DNA of 64,000 nt, from the NCBI RefSeq assembly GCF_900177615.1, contig NZ_FXAP01000003.1, positions 372,001-436,000 of the forward strand, given 5' to 3'. A program made the translations under genes and the position numbers. This document shows positions 19,782 through 28,390 of the stretch, in pieces (position 1 is the stretch's first letter; every line of letters starts with the position of its first letter). The notes under the pieces were generated by a model, which did no database searches, was not told the origin of the DNA, and worked only from the letters and a program-made list of their open reading frames with translations. This DNA comes from Plantibacter flavus (GTDB taxonomy: Bacteria > Actinomycetota > Actinomycetes > Actinomycetales > Microbacteriaceae).

Positions 19782-20387
19782 TCACCGCCCCGGCAGAGCC
19801 AGCCCGGTCGGTCGCCCTGACACCGCGAGCAAGAGGTCGAGCGCCGATCCCCGGACCTCGTCGCCCGCACCCCAGCTCGCCCCGGCGTCCTCGGCGACGA
19901 GCCGAACCCCCTGGGCGCGTTCCTTGCCACCGCCCATCGAGACGCCGGTCCGGAGCTGGTACTCCAACGCCACGTGGATCGCGGCTGTCGGGTAGGCCGC
20001 GCTGATGCCGAGCGGCCGGCGGACGTCCTCACCGTGCACGATGGCCTCGACGAGCCTGGTCGCGAGGTTCGCCGGCGGGGTGTGCGTCAGCTCGGTGGCG
20101 TCCGCCAGGGCGCGGAGCGTCTCCTGCGGGTCGTTCCTCCGCTCCCGCTCGACCCCGCGTGCGTTGTCGAGGTCGAAGTCGAACCGCGCGGCGATGAGTC
20201 GTCGGGCGAACCTCAGCCGCGTCGTCTTCGCCGAGTCGACGAGATGGGCCACGACGTCATGCACATCCCATCCGGTGCAGAGCGACGGCGTCCTCCACTG
20301 CTCGTCGCCCAGCATCGACAGGTCCGCGACGAGCCGCCGACGCTCCTCGTGGACGACCGGCCACACGGCCCTCGGTGACACTCTCAT
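19782..20387 (-). CDS. Maleylpyruvate-isomerase-family mycothiol-dependent enzyme
   Basis: 201 residues of the DinB/MDMPI fold: LCTGWDVHDVVAHLVDSAKT and the second metal-site region RLVEAIVHGEDVRRPLG, giving the H-x3-E-x3-H type metal triad seen in the family. These actinobacterial proteins use mycothiol as cofactor or are simply metal-binding paralogues; the substrate is unknown. The upstream YdeI-like stop is 19 nt before its ATG, with a G-rich ribosome site between, so the two are probably one transcript. Confidence 0.8.
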   Translation of the reverse strand: MRVSPRAVWPVVHEERRRLVADLSMLGDEQWRTPSLCTGWDVHDVVAHLVDSAKTTRLRFARRLIAARFDFDLDNARGVERERRNDPQETLRALADATELTHTPPANLATRLVEAIVHGEDVRRPLGISAAYPTAAIHVALEYQLRTGVSMGGGKERAQGVRLVAEDAGASWGAGDEVRGSALDLLLAVSGRPTGLALPGR

Positions 20388-20406
20388 CCGCGCCGGTCCC
20401 CCATCA

Positions 20407-20979
20407 TCAGCGGTAGTGCTGCTCGCCCCGAGCGGCCTTCTCGACCACGTCCGCGATGCGCGCGGCCCTGATCGCGGGCGTCTTGATGTTGCTGAGGCGG
20501 AAGAAGACACGGAAGCGGTCGGTGCGGCCGAGCGTCGCGAAGTACGCCGCCGCCTCGGGGTTCGCATCGAGCGCCGCCTGGAGATCGTCCGGTGCGACGG
20601 CGTCCTTCTGCCGATACGCCACGTCCCACCGCCCGTCGGCCTTGGCTCGTTCGATCTCCCCGAGCCCGCCGGGACGCATCCGCCCCTCCTCGATGAGGCG
20701 GGCGACGTGCTCCCGGTTGATCTGCGACCACGGGCTGTTCTTCCGCCGCGGGGTGAACGCCTGCAGCGTGTAGTCGTCGTCGAACCGTTTGCTCTGCCCG
20801 TCGATCCACCCGTGGCAGAGGGCGACGTCCAGCGCCTCCGACCAGGTGATCCCCGACGCCTTCGAGGTCTTCTTCCGCAGCTTCAACCGAACACCGGCGT
20901 CGCTCGGCGCACCGGCGAGATAGGCCTCCCACTCATCGAGCGTGAGGTCCAGGATCGGTTTCTCCTCGAAGCTCGCCAC
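20407..20979 (-). CDS. YdeI/OmpD-associated-like protein
   Basis: 190 residues. Typical family segments are EWEAYLAG, KKTSKASGITWSEALDVALC, HGWIDGQSKRFDDDY and the FTPRRKNSPWSQINREHVAR motif. The E. coli homologue is linked to peptide and bacteriocin resistance, but the biochemical role is unclear. I start at a GTG lacking a ribosome site; TACGCT lies 7 nt upstream of it, the layout of a leaderless mRNA. Upstream of that is a triple GCAGCCCAGAC repeat, then the divergent proline dehydrogenase gene. Confidence 0.8.
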   Translation of the reverse strand: MASFEEKPILDLTLDEWEAYLAGAPSDAGVRLKLRKKTSKASGITWSEALDVALCHGWIDGQSKRFDDDYTLQAFTPRRKNSPWSQINREHVARLIEEGRMRPGGLGEIERAKADGRWDVAYRQKDAVAPDDLQAALDANPEAAAYFATLGRTDRFRVFFRLSNIKTPAIRAARIADVVEKAARGEQHYR

Positions 20980-21007
20980 GTGAGCGAGCGTAGCGCGCAC
21001 GGGCGAC

Positions 21008-21057
21008 GCAGCCCAGACTCGGTGCAGCCCAGACCTCGGTGCAGCCCAGACCCCGGT
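21008..21057. repeat. Three short direct repeats in a divergent promoter region
   Basis: GCAGCCCAGAC(C)TCGGT occurs three times in a row (16, 17 and 17 bp) between the YdeI-like and proline dehydrogenase starts. Helical phasing is not conserved (about 1.6 turns), so a simple operator array is not obvious. Confidence 0.6.
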
Positions 21058-21097
21058 GCCGTCCGGACCGCCACCCACGACTGGATAGGGTCGAAGC

Positions 21098-22060
21098 ATG
21101 CTGATGAACGACGAGACGCTGTCGCGCGCCGCCGACACCCTGCGAGCCTGGGCCCTCGACGAGGACCTCAAAGCACGGGTCCTCGCTCACCCTGAAGCCG
21201 CCGCCGTCGCCAAGCGGGCCGCCCTGCGATACATCGCCGGCGAGGACGCGGCCTCCGCATTGCGGCTCCTCGAAGCGAACGCCGATCGTGGGCATCGCTG
21301 GAGCATCGAGCTCGTCGGCGAGTCCGTCCGTGACGCACGTGTCGCCGACGAACAGACCGCGGAGTTCATCGACCTCGCCCGCCGGATCAGCGAATCCGAC
21401 CAGACCGCGACGATCTCGCTCGACCTCTCGCACATCGGTTCCGTCGTCTCCCCCGAGCTCGGCCTGCGCAACGGCCTGGCGCTCGCGCAGGCAGCACGGG
21501 ACGCCGACACCTCGCTCATGATCTCCGCGGAGGGTTCCGACCGCACGGACCTCGTGTTGTCGATCTACGAGCAGATCGCCGGCCGGTTCCCGGAGACCGG
21601 CGTCACCCTGCAGGCGAGACTGCACCGCACCCCCGCGGACCTCGACCGCGTGCTGGATCGGCCCGGGCCGATCCGCGTCGTCAAGGGCGCCTTCCTCGAA
21701 TCGACCGAGGTGGCCTACCCCCGCGACTCCGCGCCGATGACCGCGGCTTACATCAGCATGGTCACGCGACTCGTGGGGTCGGGTCGCCGGGTCAACGTCG
21801 CCACCCACGACGCCAACCTGGTCGCCGCACTCGAGGGCGCGCTCGGTGACGACCTCCGCCAGCCGCATGTGGAGTTCGAGATGCTGCAGGGACTCGGCAC
21901 CGAACTGCTCGACGACCTCCGCCGCCGCGGGTTCGCGACGCGCGAGTACCTCGTCTACGGACCCGAGTGGTGGCTCTACGTCCTGAACCGGATCGCCGAG
22001 CACCCCGAGCGGGTCATCGAGGCGATCGCGGACATCGGCCCGATCGCGCTCCTCACCTGA
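21098..22060 (+). CDS. Proline dehydrogenase-like protein (PRODH domain)
   Basis: 320 residues forming the FAD-binding (beta/alpha)8 PRODH barrel alone, without the P5C dehydrogenase half of PutA. Family marks: IRVVKGAFLES, VNVATHDANLV, HVEFEMLQGLG and the C-terminal REYLVYGPEWWLYVLNRIAE. Some positions differ from the classical enzyme, so activity on proline is likely but not certain. No P5C dehydrogenase gene is nearby. TAGGGT lies 6 nt before the ATG, giving a probable leaderless transcript. The stop codon directly abuts the stop of the convergent flavin reductase gene. Confidence 0.82.
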   Translation: MLMNDETLSRAADTLRAWALDEDLKARVLAHPEAAAVAKRAALRYIAGEDAASALRLLEANADRGHRWSIELVGESVRDARVADEQTAEFIDLARRISESDQTATISLDLSHIGSVVSPELGLRNGLALAQAARDADTSLMISAEGSDRTDLVLSIYEQIAGRFPETGVTLQARLHRTPADLDRVLDRPGPIRVVKGAFLESTEVAYPRDSAPMTAAYISMVTRLVGSGRRVNVATHDANLVAALEGALGDDLRQPHVEFEMLQGLGTELLDDLRRRGFATREYLVYGPEWWLYVLNRIAEHPERVIEAIADIGPIALLT

Positions 22061-22600
22061 TCAGCCGAGCGGGTCGGACTCCAGGCGGTGGAAGTTGCGG
22101 TTCTGGTAGACGAGCGCCGGCGCGTCCGTGCCGGGCGGGACGACCTCCAGCACCTCGGCTATGACGAGCATCGAGCTGCCGGCCGGGACCGTTTGCACGA
22201 TCCGGCAGCGCAGCGCCGCACGGGCGCTCGGCAGATAGGGCTCGCCGGTCGCGAGTCGCTCCCAGTGCTGTTCCGGGGTGAAGCGCGGCTCCCCCGTCTT
22301 GGCGAACGCCTTCGCGACCTCCAGGTGATGATCCGCCAGGAGGTGGACGACGACCGTCCCCGCACTGAGCAGTCCGCCCGCGGACCCCGTGGCCCGCGTG
22401 ACCGAGAAGGACAGCATCGGAGGGTCGACGGCCACCGAAGCGACCGATGACGCCGTCAGCCCGACGTCTCCCCGATCGGTCGAGGCACTGATCAGCGCGA
22501 CGCCCGCCGGGTGGTCACGGAACGCCGTCTTGAACCCGTCGACGGTCGCGGCGCGGGCGAGGGCATCGGGATCAGCGGACGGCGTGGTGGGAATGGTCAT
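22061..22600 (-). CDS. Flavin reductase-like (FMN-binding split-barrel) protein
   Basis: 179 residues: DGFKTAFRDHPAGVALISAS, the GLTASSVASVAVDPPMLSFS flavin-binding core and GEPRFTPEQHWERL are typical of the HpaC/RutF flavin reductase family. Such proteins supply reduced flavin to a partner monooxygenase or act alone; no partner is adjacent. Although it follows the HIT gene in the same direction, it has its own promoter. TACGGT lies 6 nt before the ATG, and a MerR/SoxR-type operator sits in a 19-bp spacer. Confidence 0.88.
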   Translation of the reverse strand: MTIPTTPSADPDALARAATVDGFKTAFRDHPAGVALISASTDRGDVGLTASSVASVAVDPPMLSFSVTRATGSAGGLLSAGTVVVHLLADHHLEVAKAFAKTGEPRFTPEQHWERLATGEPYLPSARAALRCRIVQTVPAGSSMLVIAEVLEVVPPGTDAPALVYQNRNFHRLESDPLG

Positions 22601-22606
22601 GCTTCA

Positions 22607-22637
22607 ACCGTAGAACCTCAATCGGTCTTGAGGTCAA
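22607..22637 (-). promoter_or_regulatory. MerR/SoxR-type promoter with 19-bp spacer and operator
   Basis: On the minus strand TTGACC (-35) and TACGGT (-10) are 19 bp apart, longer than the standard 17. Within and beside the spacer lies ACCTCAA-N6-TTGAGGT, a perfect 7-6-7 palindrome. This is the geometry of promoters activated by MerR-family regulators such as SoxR. The ATG begins 6 nt after the -10 box. Confidence 0.75.
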
Positions 22638-22659
22638 CTCAAGGAGCAGCGATCTCCGG

Positions 22660-23082
22660 CTACTCGAACATCTCCGCGAGGAGCGCATGCGGGTCGCCGT
22701 CGACCCGGTGCTTCGAGCGGCCCTCGGGCCAGAACGTGACCCCGTCGTCATCCCAGCACGGGACGACGTGGAGATGGAGGTGGGGGACGCTCTGCCCGGC
22801 ATCGGCACCGGACGCACTCAGCACGACGACGCCGGTCGCACCGAGCGCCGCCCGCATCGCGCGTCCCACCCGCTGAGCGAGGGCGGTCGTCGCTTGCAGG
22901 GCACGCGGGTCGGCATCCAGCAGGCCGACGCTGTGCGCCCGCGGCACCACGAGGGTGTGGCCGGGGGCGAGTTCCGACTCGGGCAACGGCCGGAAGGCGA
23001 CCGCCTCGTCCTCGCGCTCCACCCAGATGACGTCGTCGGGCTCGTCACGCAGGATGCGGCAGAAGGTACACGTTTCGGGCAT
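22660..23082 (-). CDS. HIT-family nucleotide-binding hydrolase
   Basis: 140 residues. The N-terminus CTFCRILRDE with its paired cysteines and the histidine triad PHLHLHVVP (about 100-108) define the HIT family, which hydrolyses or transfers nucleoside phosphates. There is no nearby gene to suggest a substrate. The start chosen is the ATG at MPETCTFC; earlier in-frame codons would add a poorly conserved tail. It lies 40 nt downstream of the DUF6328 gene and may share its mRNA. Confidence 0.9.
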   Translation of the reverse strand: MPETCTFCRILRDEPDDVIWVEREDEAVAFRPLPESELAPGHTLVVPRAHSVGLLDADPRALQATTALAQRVGRAMRAALGATGVVVLSASGADAGQSVPHLHLHVVPCWDDDGVTFWPEGRSKHRVDGDPHALLAEMFE

Positions 23083-23122
23083 CGTCCCATTCTCGGGGCT
23101 CACCGCGGGCACGTCGATCACC

Positions 23123-23629
23123 TCAGGACACGCGGTCGCGCGCACCCCGGATCAGGCGCGGGCCGACGATCCACACCAACCCGATGACGACGCCCACGGC
23201 ACCACCCGCCCACAGCCCGACCGCAGGCGATGCGACGAAGTCGAAGACGAACAGGACGATCCCCGCGAACAGCAGCGACGCCGCCCCGAGACACACCATG
23301 AGGATCCTGCTGGACAGCCGCACCAGCTGTGGTTTCTCCAGCCGTCCGAAGACGAGCCGGTGCATGATGACCGGCGCGAGCGCCAGGAGCGTCACCGTCA
23401 CGGCCAGGACCACGAGGACGAGGTACAGCACGTGGTCGAATCCACTGAGCTCGGTGAACCGGGGCTGGAACGGCAGCGTCAGCAGGAAGCCCGCGAGGAT
23501 CTGCGTGCCCGTCTGGAGGACGCGGAACTCCTGCAGCAGCTCCGACCAGTTGCGGTCGGATCGCTCGTTCAGCGTCTCGTCGCGACCGTCCCCGGGTAGG
23601 GCGTCGGCCGGCTCACTCGCGGCAGGCAT
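23123..23629 (-). CDS. DUF6328-family membrane protein
   Basis: 168 residues. The soluble N-terminal part contains ETLNERSDRNWSELLQEFRV followed by LQTGTQILAGFLLTLPFQPR, the recognisable start of DUF6328. About four transmembrane helices follow. Function unknown. It is 12 nt downstream of the SRPBCC gene and probably co-transcribed. Confidence 0.85.
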   Translation of the reverse strand: MPAASEPADALPGDGRDETLNERSDRNWSELLQEFRVLQTGTQILAGFLLTLPFQPRFTELSGFDHVLYLVLVVLAVTVTLLALAPVIMHRLVFGRLEKPQLVRLSSRILMVCLGAASLLFAGIVLFVFDFVASPAVGLWAGGAVGVVIGLVWIVGPRLIRGARDRVS

Positions 23630-23641
23630 GACCGGACACCG

Positions 23642-24223
23642 TCAGCGGGAGAGCTTGCGCGCGACCGCTACCACCGGCACGGCGACGACGAGGACCGACG
23701 CCACCCGCGCGAACAACGACCGCTTCGGGAACTCGGCGTTCTTCCGGTCTTCTACCGTCGGCTCGGCCGCCTCCACGAGGTGGGTCCCACCGGCACCGCC
23801 CTCAGCGAGGTGGGCGAGTCGGCGCAGCGTCTCGATGTTGCGGAGGTGCAGCCCGATGTCGAGGAGCCAGACCGGGATCAGCGCACCAGGGCCCGTCACG
23901 GCGTGCTCATGCAGGTGGACGATGCACCCGCGCTCGTGCGGCTCGACCTCGACCGCGACGCGGGCCTCACCGAGCGGCCACCCCTTCGGCTGGATGACGA
24001 ACCGGTGCGGAGCATCCCACTGGAGCACGGTCGTCTCGTCGTTCAGCACCGCCGGCCAGACACCGAAGGAGTGGTGCAGCTTCCCGCCCACGTGCGGCCA
24101 CTGGTCACCGACGTCGCGCATGCGGGACGCGCCGACCACCCACGCCGGGAAGAGCCAACCGTCGGCGAGGACGGCGAAGACACGGTCGGGCGGGCAGTCG
24201 AGGACCCTGGAGGTGTGGGACAC
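23642..24223 (-). CDS. SRPBCC-family protein
   Basis: 193 residues: a START/SRPBCC-like ligand-binding fold (residues about 1-140, beginning SHTSRVLDCPPDRVFAVLAD) and a C-terminal basic hydrophobic segment (FARVASVLVVAVPVVAVARK) that may anchor it to the membrane. Start is GTG, supported by AAGGA 8 nt upstream. It sits 33 nt after the CrtI-like oxidoreductase in what looks like a small operon; a lipid- or isoprenoid-like ligand is an inference from that neighbour. Confidence 0.82.
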   Translation of the reverse strand: MSHTSRVLDCPPDRVFAVLADGWLFPAWVVGASRMRDVGDQWPHVGGKLHHSFGVWPAVLNDETTVLQWDAPHRFVIQPKGWPLGEARVAVEVEPHERGCIVHLHEHAVTGPGALIPVWLLDIGLHLRNIETLRRLAHLAEGGAGGTHLVEAAEPTVEDRKNAEFPKRSLFARVASVLVVAVPVVAVARKLSR

Positions 24224-24256
24224 GGTGGTGTTCCTTTCGCTGGAGCAGGGACGAGG

Positions 24257-25735
24257 TCAGGAGGTCGGACGCGGGCGGTCGGGCGCGAGCGACGGCATGC
24301 GGTCGCGGCCGAAGACCGAGCGGAGGGCGCTGCGGGCGGCGTGCCAGCCGGCGAGACCGTGGACGCCCGGGCCGGGCGGGGTCGACGAGGAGCAGAGAAA
24401 GATCCCCGGTGTCGGTGTCCGCCACGGGTCGTTCGAGAGCACGGGACGCGCGACGAGCTGCGCGAAGCTCGCAGCGCCGGCCGCGATGTCGCCGAGCACG
24501 TAGTTCGGGTTGTACCTCGCCATGTCGCGGGCGGTCATCGACGCCGACGTCAGGATCACGTCGCGGAACCCGGGGGCGAAGCGCTCGATCTGCCGGGTGA
24601 TCGCCTCGGTCTGGTCGAGACCGGACCCGCTCGGCACGTGCGTGTACGCCCAGAGGACCTGGGCGTCACCGGGAGCCCGTCCCGGGTCGCCGACGTCGGG
24701 CTGCGAGACGAGGACGTAGGGCGACTCGCTGTGCCGACCGCGGGCGACGTCGCGCTCGGCGGCGGCGATCTCCGGGCGGGTCCCGCCGAGGTGGAGCGTC
24801 CCGGCTCGGGCGAGTTCCGGGTTCGTCCACGGAACGGGTCCCGAGAGCGCGAAGTCGACCTTGGCGACACCGTCGCCGTACCGGAACCGGGAGAGTCGAC
24901 GGAGATACGCGTCGGGCAGTCGGCTGCCCGCGATCTCGGCGAGCGCTTTCGGCGTCGTGTCGAACAGGACGGCGCGGGCGGACGGCAGTTCGTCGATGGA
25001 GCGCACCTCGGTTCCGGTGACGATCTCACCGCCGTGGGCCAGCAGGTCGGCTGCGAGCGCGTCGACGATCGCTTGGCTTCCGCCGACGGGGATGGGCCAA
25101 CCGCGGGCGTGCGCATACGCGCCGAGCGACAGGGCGGCGGCCGAGGTGGACAGGCTCGGCATCGGCCGGATGGAGTGGGCGGCGACACCGCTGAGCATCG
25201 CCGGAGCGGTCTCCTCGCGGAACCGGAGGTTCCAGGCCGGGCTGCCCTGCTCGAGCGCGCGGAGGCCGAAGCGCGCGACCGTGACCGGGTGGCGCGGCAC
25301 CTGCAGGAGCTTGCCACCGGTGAACTGCGAGACGCGGTCGGCATCGGCGGCGAGCGGGCCCATGAGCGAGCGCCAGGCGTCGCCGTCGCGTCCGAGGGCG
25401 TCGGCGGTGCGGTCGATGTCGCGGTAGGCGATCCCGGCCCGTCCACCGTCGAGCGGGTGGGCGTAGGAGATCTCCGGCACGACGAGGTCGATGCGGCGCT
25501 CGAGGCCGAAGGATCGGAAGAACCCGGAGGCGAGCGCCATCGGGTGGACCGCGGAGCAGATGTCGTGGTGGAAGCCGGGCAGCGTCAGCTCGGCGGTCCT
25601 GGCACCACCACCGATCGTGTCGCCCCGCTCGACCACCTGCACGTGCAGGCCGGCCCTGGCGAGGGTCACCGCGGCAGCGAGCCCGTTGGGGCCCGCGCCG
25701 ACGACCACCGCGTCGAACTGCTCGCGCCGCGCCAT
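24257..25735 (-). CDS. NAD(P)/FAD-dependent oxidoreductase, phytoene desaturase-like
   Basis: 492 residues. Dinucleotide-binding motif VVGAGPNGLAAAVTLARAG near the N-terminus, the GGGARTAEL flavin loop, and the C-terminal FAD segment STPPGPGVHGLAGWHAA are those of the CrtI/all-trans-retinol-dehydrogenase-like group. No other carotenoid genes are present, so the substrate is open. The ATG (MARREQF) follows the SDR stop by 5 nt, implying a joint mRNA. An in-frame extension upstream would overlap the SDR and is rejected. Confidence 0.88.
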   Translation of the reverse strand: MARREQFDAVVVGAGPNGLAAAVTLARAGLHVQVVERGDTIGGGARTAELTLPGFHHDICSAVHPMALASGFFRSFGLERRIDLVVPEISYAHPLDGGRAGIAYRDIDRTADALGRDGDAWRSLMGPLAADADRVSQFTGGKLLQVPRHPVTVARFGLRALEQGSPAWNLRFREETAPAMLSGVAAHSIRPMPSLSTSAAALSLGAYAHARGWPIPVGGSQAIVDALAADLLAHGGEIVTGTEVRSIDELPSARAVLFDTTPKALAEIAGSRLPDAYLRRLSRFRYGDGVAKVDFALSGPVPWTNPELARAGTLHLGGTRPEIAAAERDVARGRHSESPYVLVSQPDVGDPGRAPGDAQVLWAYTHVPSGSGLDQTEAITRQIERFAPGFRDVILTSASMTARDMARYNPNYVLGDIAAGAASFAQLVARPVLSNDPWRTPTPGIFLCSSSTPPGPGVHGLAGWHAARSALRSVFGRDRMPSLAPDRPRPTS

Positions 25736-25740
25736 CGTGC

Positions 25741-26739
25741 TCAGCGCCGCTTCGCCGCGCCGGCCACCAGGGCGACACCCGCTGCGAGGGTGCCGGCGGC
25801 GGTCGCGTACACGGCCCGCCGGTGGCGGATCGCCCAGGTCTGCGGGCTCCACGAGTGGGCCTTGTCGCTGAACACGCCACGGGCGCCGTGGTCACCGGGG
25901 GCCGGCGTGTAGACGTTGTCGGGCATCCGCGGGTCGTGCTTGTCCGGCGCGAGCTGCCCGGAGTATCCGGTCCTGGCGAGGAACCAGTCGAGGAATCCGC
26001 CGGCGAAGCGGTCGCCGAGGATCGTGCCGACGGTGGACTCCCCCACCCAGGTGCGTCGCCTCGGTCGGTCTGCGACGTCGGCGATGGCGGTCGCACCGAC
26101 CTCGGGCTGGTAGATCGGCGGCACCGGCTGGGGGTGCTCGGGCAACTGCGACTTGACCCAGCTGAACTGGATGGTGTTGAGCGCCGGCATGTCCACGGTC
26201 GAGAGCTTGACGTTGCTGCCGTCGTGGAGCAGTTCGGCCGTCACCGACTCCGTGAAGCCTCGGGCACCGAACTTCGACCCGCAGTACGCGGCCTGCAGCG
26301 GGATGCCGCGGTGGGCGAGGGCGGAACCGACCTGGATCACGTGCCCACGATCGCGCGGCGTCATTCGCGAGAGGGCGGCTCTGGTGCCGTTGACGAAGCC
26401 GAAGAAGTTGACGGCGACCGCGCGCTCGAAGTCCGCCGGTTCGGTCGTGAGGAAGTCCCCGAAGACGCCGACCATGGCGCAGTTCACCCACAGCTCGATC
26501 GGTCCGAGTTCCGCCTCGACCCGGTCCGCCGCCTGCTCGACGGCCTCCCGGTCGGCGACGTCCGTCGGGACGCCCAACGCGCGACGCCCGGCCTGTTCGA
26601 CCTCGGCCACGGTCGCCTCGAGTCCGTCCTCGCCACGCGCCAGCACCGCGACGTCCCAGCCGCGCTTCGCGAGTTCACGGACGGTCGCACGACCGAGCCC
26701 CGCGGTTCCGCCGGTGACGACGGCGATCCCGCGGCTCAT
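25741..26739 (-). CDS. SDR-family oxidoreductase with C-terminal extension
   Basis: 332 residues, longer than a classical SDR. The cofactor loop VVTGGTAGLG, N-C-A motif, and YCGSK active site are intact in the first 200 residues. The last 130 residues include PEHPQPVPPIYQPEVGATAI and a terminal hydrophobic segment (AVYATAAGTLAAGVALVAGA) that may be a membrane anchor. It heads the group SDR, CrtI-like, SRPBCC, DUF6328, HIT. This co-occurrence suggests modification of a hydrophobic, membrane-associated substrate (inference). Confidence 0.85.
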   Translation of the reverse strand: MSRGIAVVTGGTAGLGRATVRELAKRGWDVAVLARGEDGLEATVAEVEQAGRRALGVPTDVADREAVEQAADRVEAELGPIELWVNCAMVGVFGDFLTTEPADFERAVAVNFFGFVNGTRAALSRMTPRDRGHVIQVGSALAHRGIPLQAAYCGSKFGARGFTESVTAELLHDGSNVKLSTVDMPALNTIQFSWVKSQLPEHPQPVPPIYQPEVGATAIADVADRPRRRTWVGESTVGTILGDRFAGGFLDWFLARTGYSGQLAPDKHDPRMPDNVYTPAPGDHGARGVFSDKAHSWSPQTWAIRHRRAVYATAAGTLAAGVALVAGAAKRR

Positions 26740-26947
26740 CGTGCCGACCGATCGGTTGCTGCGGACCGGTTGGCGGAGGGGCACGGTGGGGTTGTCGTCG
26801 TCAGAGGCATGACGCCACGTTAGGCGAATCCATCCCGCCGAGGCGGCCCCTTGCTTTCCCAGGCAGGACGGATCGTCACCCGGCGATCGCGGCCGGATGG
26901 CCGTACGATGAGCGGAGATCATCCCCGAGCCCGGAAGGAATGCGGAC

Positions 26948-27652
26948 ATGAGCGACACTTTCGCCATCGTGTACAGCGCACTCGACCGGGTCGACGAGGA
27001 CGACCAGCTGGTGGAGCCGATCCTCCGGCTCATGCCCCTCAGCGGCGTCTCGATCGCGACACTCGGCGACACCCTGAGCCCCGAGACGATCGCCGCGAGC
27101 GACGAGCAGATCGCGTTGATCGACGAACTCCAGTTCGACCTCTCCGAGGGCCCCTGCTGGGACGCCGTCGGCAGCGGCCGCCCGGTGCTCGAGGAGGCCG
27201 TCAAGCGGAACGGCTACGACTCCTGGCCGTCGTTCACCGAGGCGATCCGCGACCACGCGGTCGGCTCCATCTTCGCCTTCCCGCTCCGCGTCGGGCCGCT
27301 CCAGGTGGGCGCGGTCGAGCTGTACGACACCGAGGAGCGCACGCTGGACGCGCAGGCGGTCGGCGACATGATGTCCCTCACCCGCCCGCTCAGCCGGTAC
27401 GTGCTCCGACGCACCCTCGAACTCGCGAGCCTCCCCGACACGACGCAGCTGAAGCCCCACGCCCGACGCCGGATCCATCAGGCGACCGGGTTCGTGATCG
27501 CGCAACTCGGCCTCACCCCCGACGACGCCCACCTGCTGATCCAGGCTCAGGCCTTCGCCCAGAACCGCTCGATGTCGGACGTCGCCGAGGACATCCTCGA
27601 ACGTCGCACCGGGTACGTGCTGCACGACGACACGATCGAAGACGAGCGATGA
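26948..27652 (+). CDS. GAF-ANTAR regulator, first of an overlapping pair
   Basis: 234 residues. GAF-like sensor domain (about 25-165; ELQFDLSEGPCWDAVGSGRP, FAFPLRVGPLQVGAVELYD) and a C-terminal ANTAR region (about 170-225; ARRRIHQATGFVIAQLGLTP, FAQNRSMSDVAEDIL). ANTAR proteins bind paired hairpins in nascent RNA and prevent termination. The ANTAR part deviates somewhat from consensus. Its stop overlaps the start of the second GAF-ANTAR gene (ATGA). Upstream are AAGGA and a possible -10 TACGAT 38 nt before the start. Confidence 0.88.
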   Translation: MSDTFAIVYSALDRVDEDDQLVEPILRLMPLSGVSIATLGDTLSPETIAASDEQIALIDELQFDLSEGPCWDAVGSGRPVLEEAVKRNGYDSWPSFTEAIRDHAVGSIFAFPLRVGPLQVGAVELYDTEERTLDAQAVGDMMSLTRPLSRYVLRRTLELASLPDTTQLKPHARRRIHQATGFVIAQLGLTPDDAHLLIQAQAFAQNRSMSDVAEDILERRTGYVLHDDTIEDER

Positions 27653-28389
27653 GCGCGCGCGGCGACGACGGGACCGGCTCCGAGCTCCGTCACTCGACCG
27701 CCCTGCTCGACGTGTTCGCGACGCTCGCCGACACCCTGGTGGACGACTACGACGTCGTCGACCTGCTCCAGGCCCTGGTCGACGCCACCGTCGACCTCCT
27801 GGACGTCCAGGCCTCGGGCATCCTCCTGGCGGACCCGCACGGCGACCTCGAACTGATCGCGTCGACCAGCGAGTCCGGGAAGCTCGTCGAACTCATCCAG
27901 CTGAGCGCGGACGAAGGCCCCTGCATCGACAGCTTCCGTGATGCGACGCCGGTGTCGATCCCCGAGATCGCCGCGGTCGCAGCCGACTGGCCGAGATTCG
28001 CCGAGGTCGCGGCGACCGCGGGATTTCGGTCGGCTCATGCCTTCCCGCTGCGACTCCGCCGGACGACCATCGGCACCCTCAACCTGTTCCGCACGACTCC
28101 GGAAGCCCTCGACCGGTTCGAGTCCCAGGCCGCGCAGGCGATGGCCGACGTCGCGACCATCGGCATCCTGCACGAGCGGACCCTCCGCGAGAGCGACGCG
28201 ACCCGCGAGCAGCTGGAGTCCGCGCTGCAGTCCAGGGTCGTCATCGAGCAGGCGAAGGGCGTCGTCGCCTACACCGCCGCGATCTCGGTCGAAGAGGCCT
28301 TCGAGCGCATCAGGAAGCACGCTCGCGGTGGACGTCGTGCCCTGGCCGACGTCGCTCGCGACATCGTGGAGCGACGCCTCGAGCTCTGA
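27649..28389 (+). CDS. GAF-ANTAR regulator, second of an overlapping pair
   Basis: 246 residues. GAF sensor (about 15-180; LLDVQASGILLADPHGDLEL, SADEGPCIDSFRDATPVSIP) and a canonical ANTAR domain (ALQSRVVIEQAKGVVAYTAA, then ISVEEAFERIRKHARGGRRA). It starts within the stop codon of the first regulator, so equal synthesis and heterodimer formation are plausible. The signal sensed by either GAF domain is unknown. Confidence 0.92.
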   Translation: MSARGDDGTGSELRHSTALLDVFATLADTLVDDYDVVDLLQALVDATVDLLDVQASGILLADPHGDLELIASTSESGKLVELIQLSADEGPCIDSFRDATPVSIPEIAAVAADWPRFAEVAATAGFRSAHAFPLRLRRTTIGTLNLFRTTPEALDRFESQAAQAMADVATIGILHERTLRESDATREQLESALQSRVVIEQAKGVVAYTAAISVEEAFERIRKHARGGRRALADVARDIVERRLEL

Positions 28390-28390
28390 G

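Noticed and set aside
26738-26812. 24-codon ORF (MPLTTTTPPCP...) ending in ATGA at the SDR start
   Set aside because: It resembles the mini-ORF chains but is not a duplicate of any gene start and lacks a ribosome site, so it may be chance.
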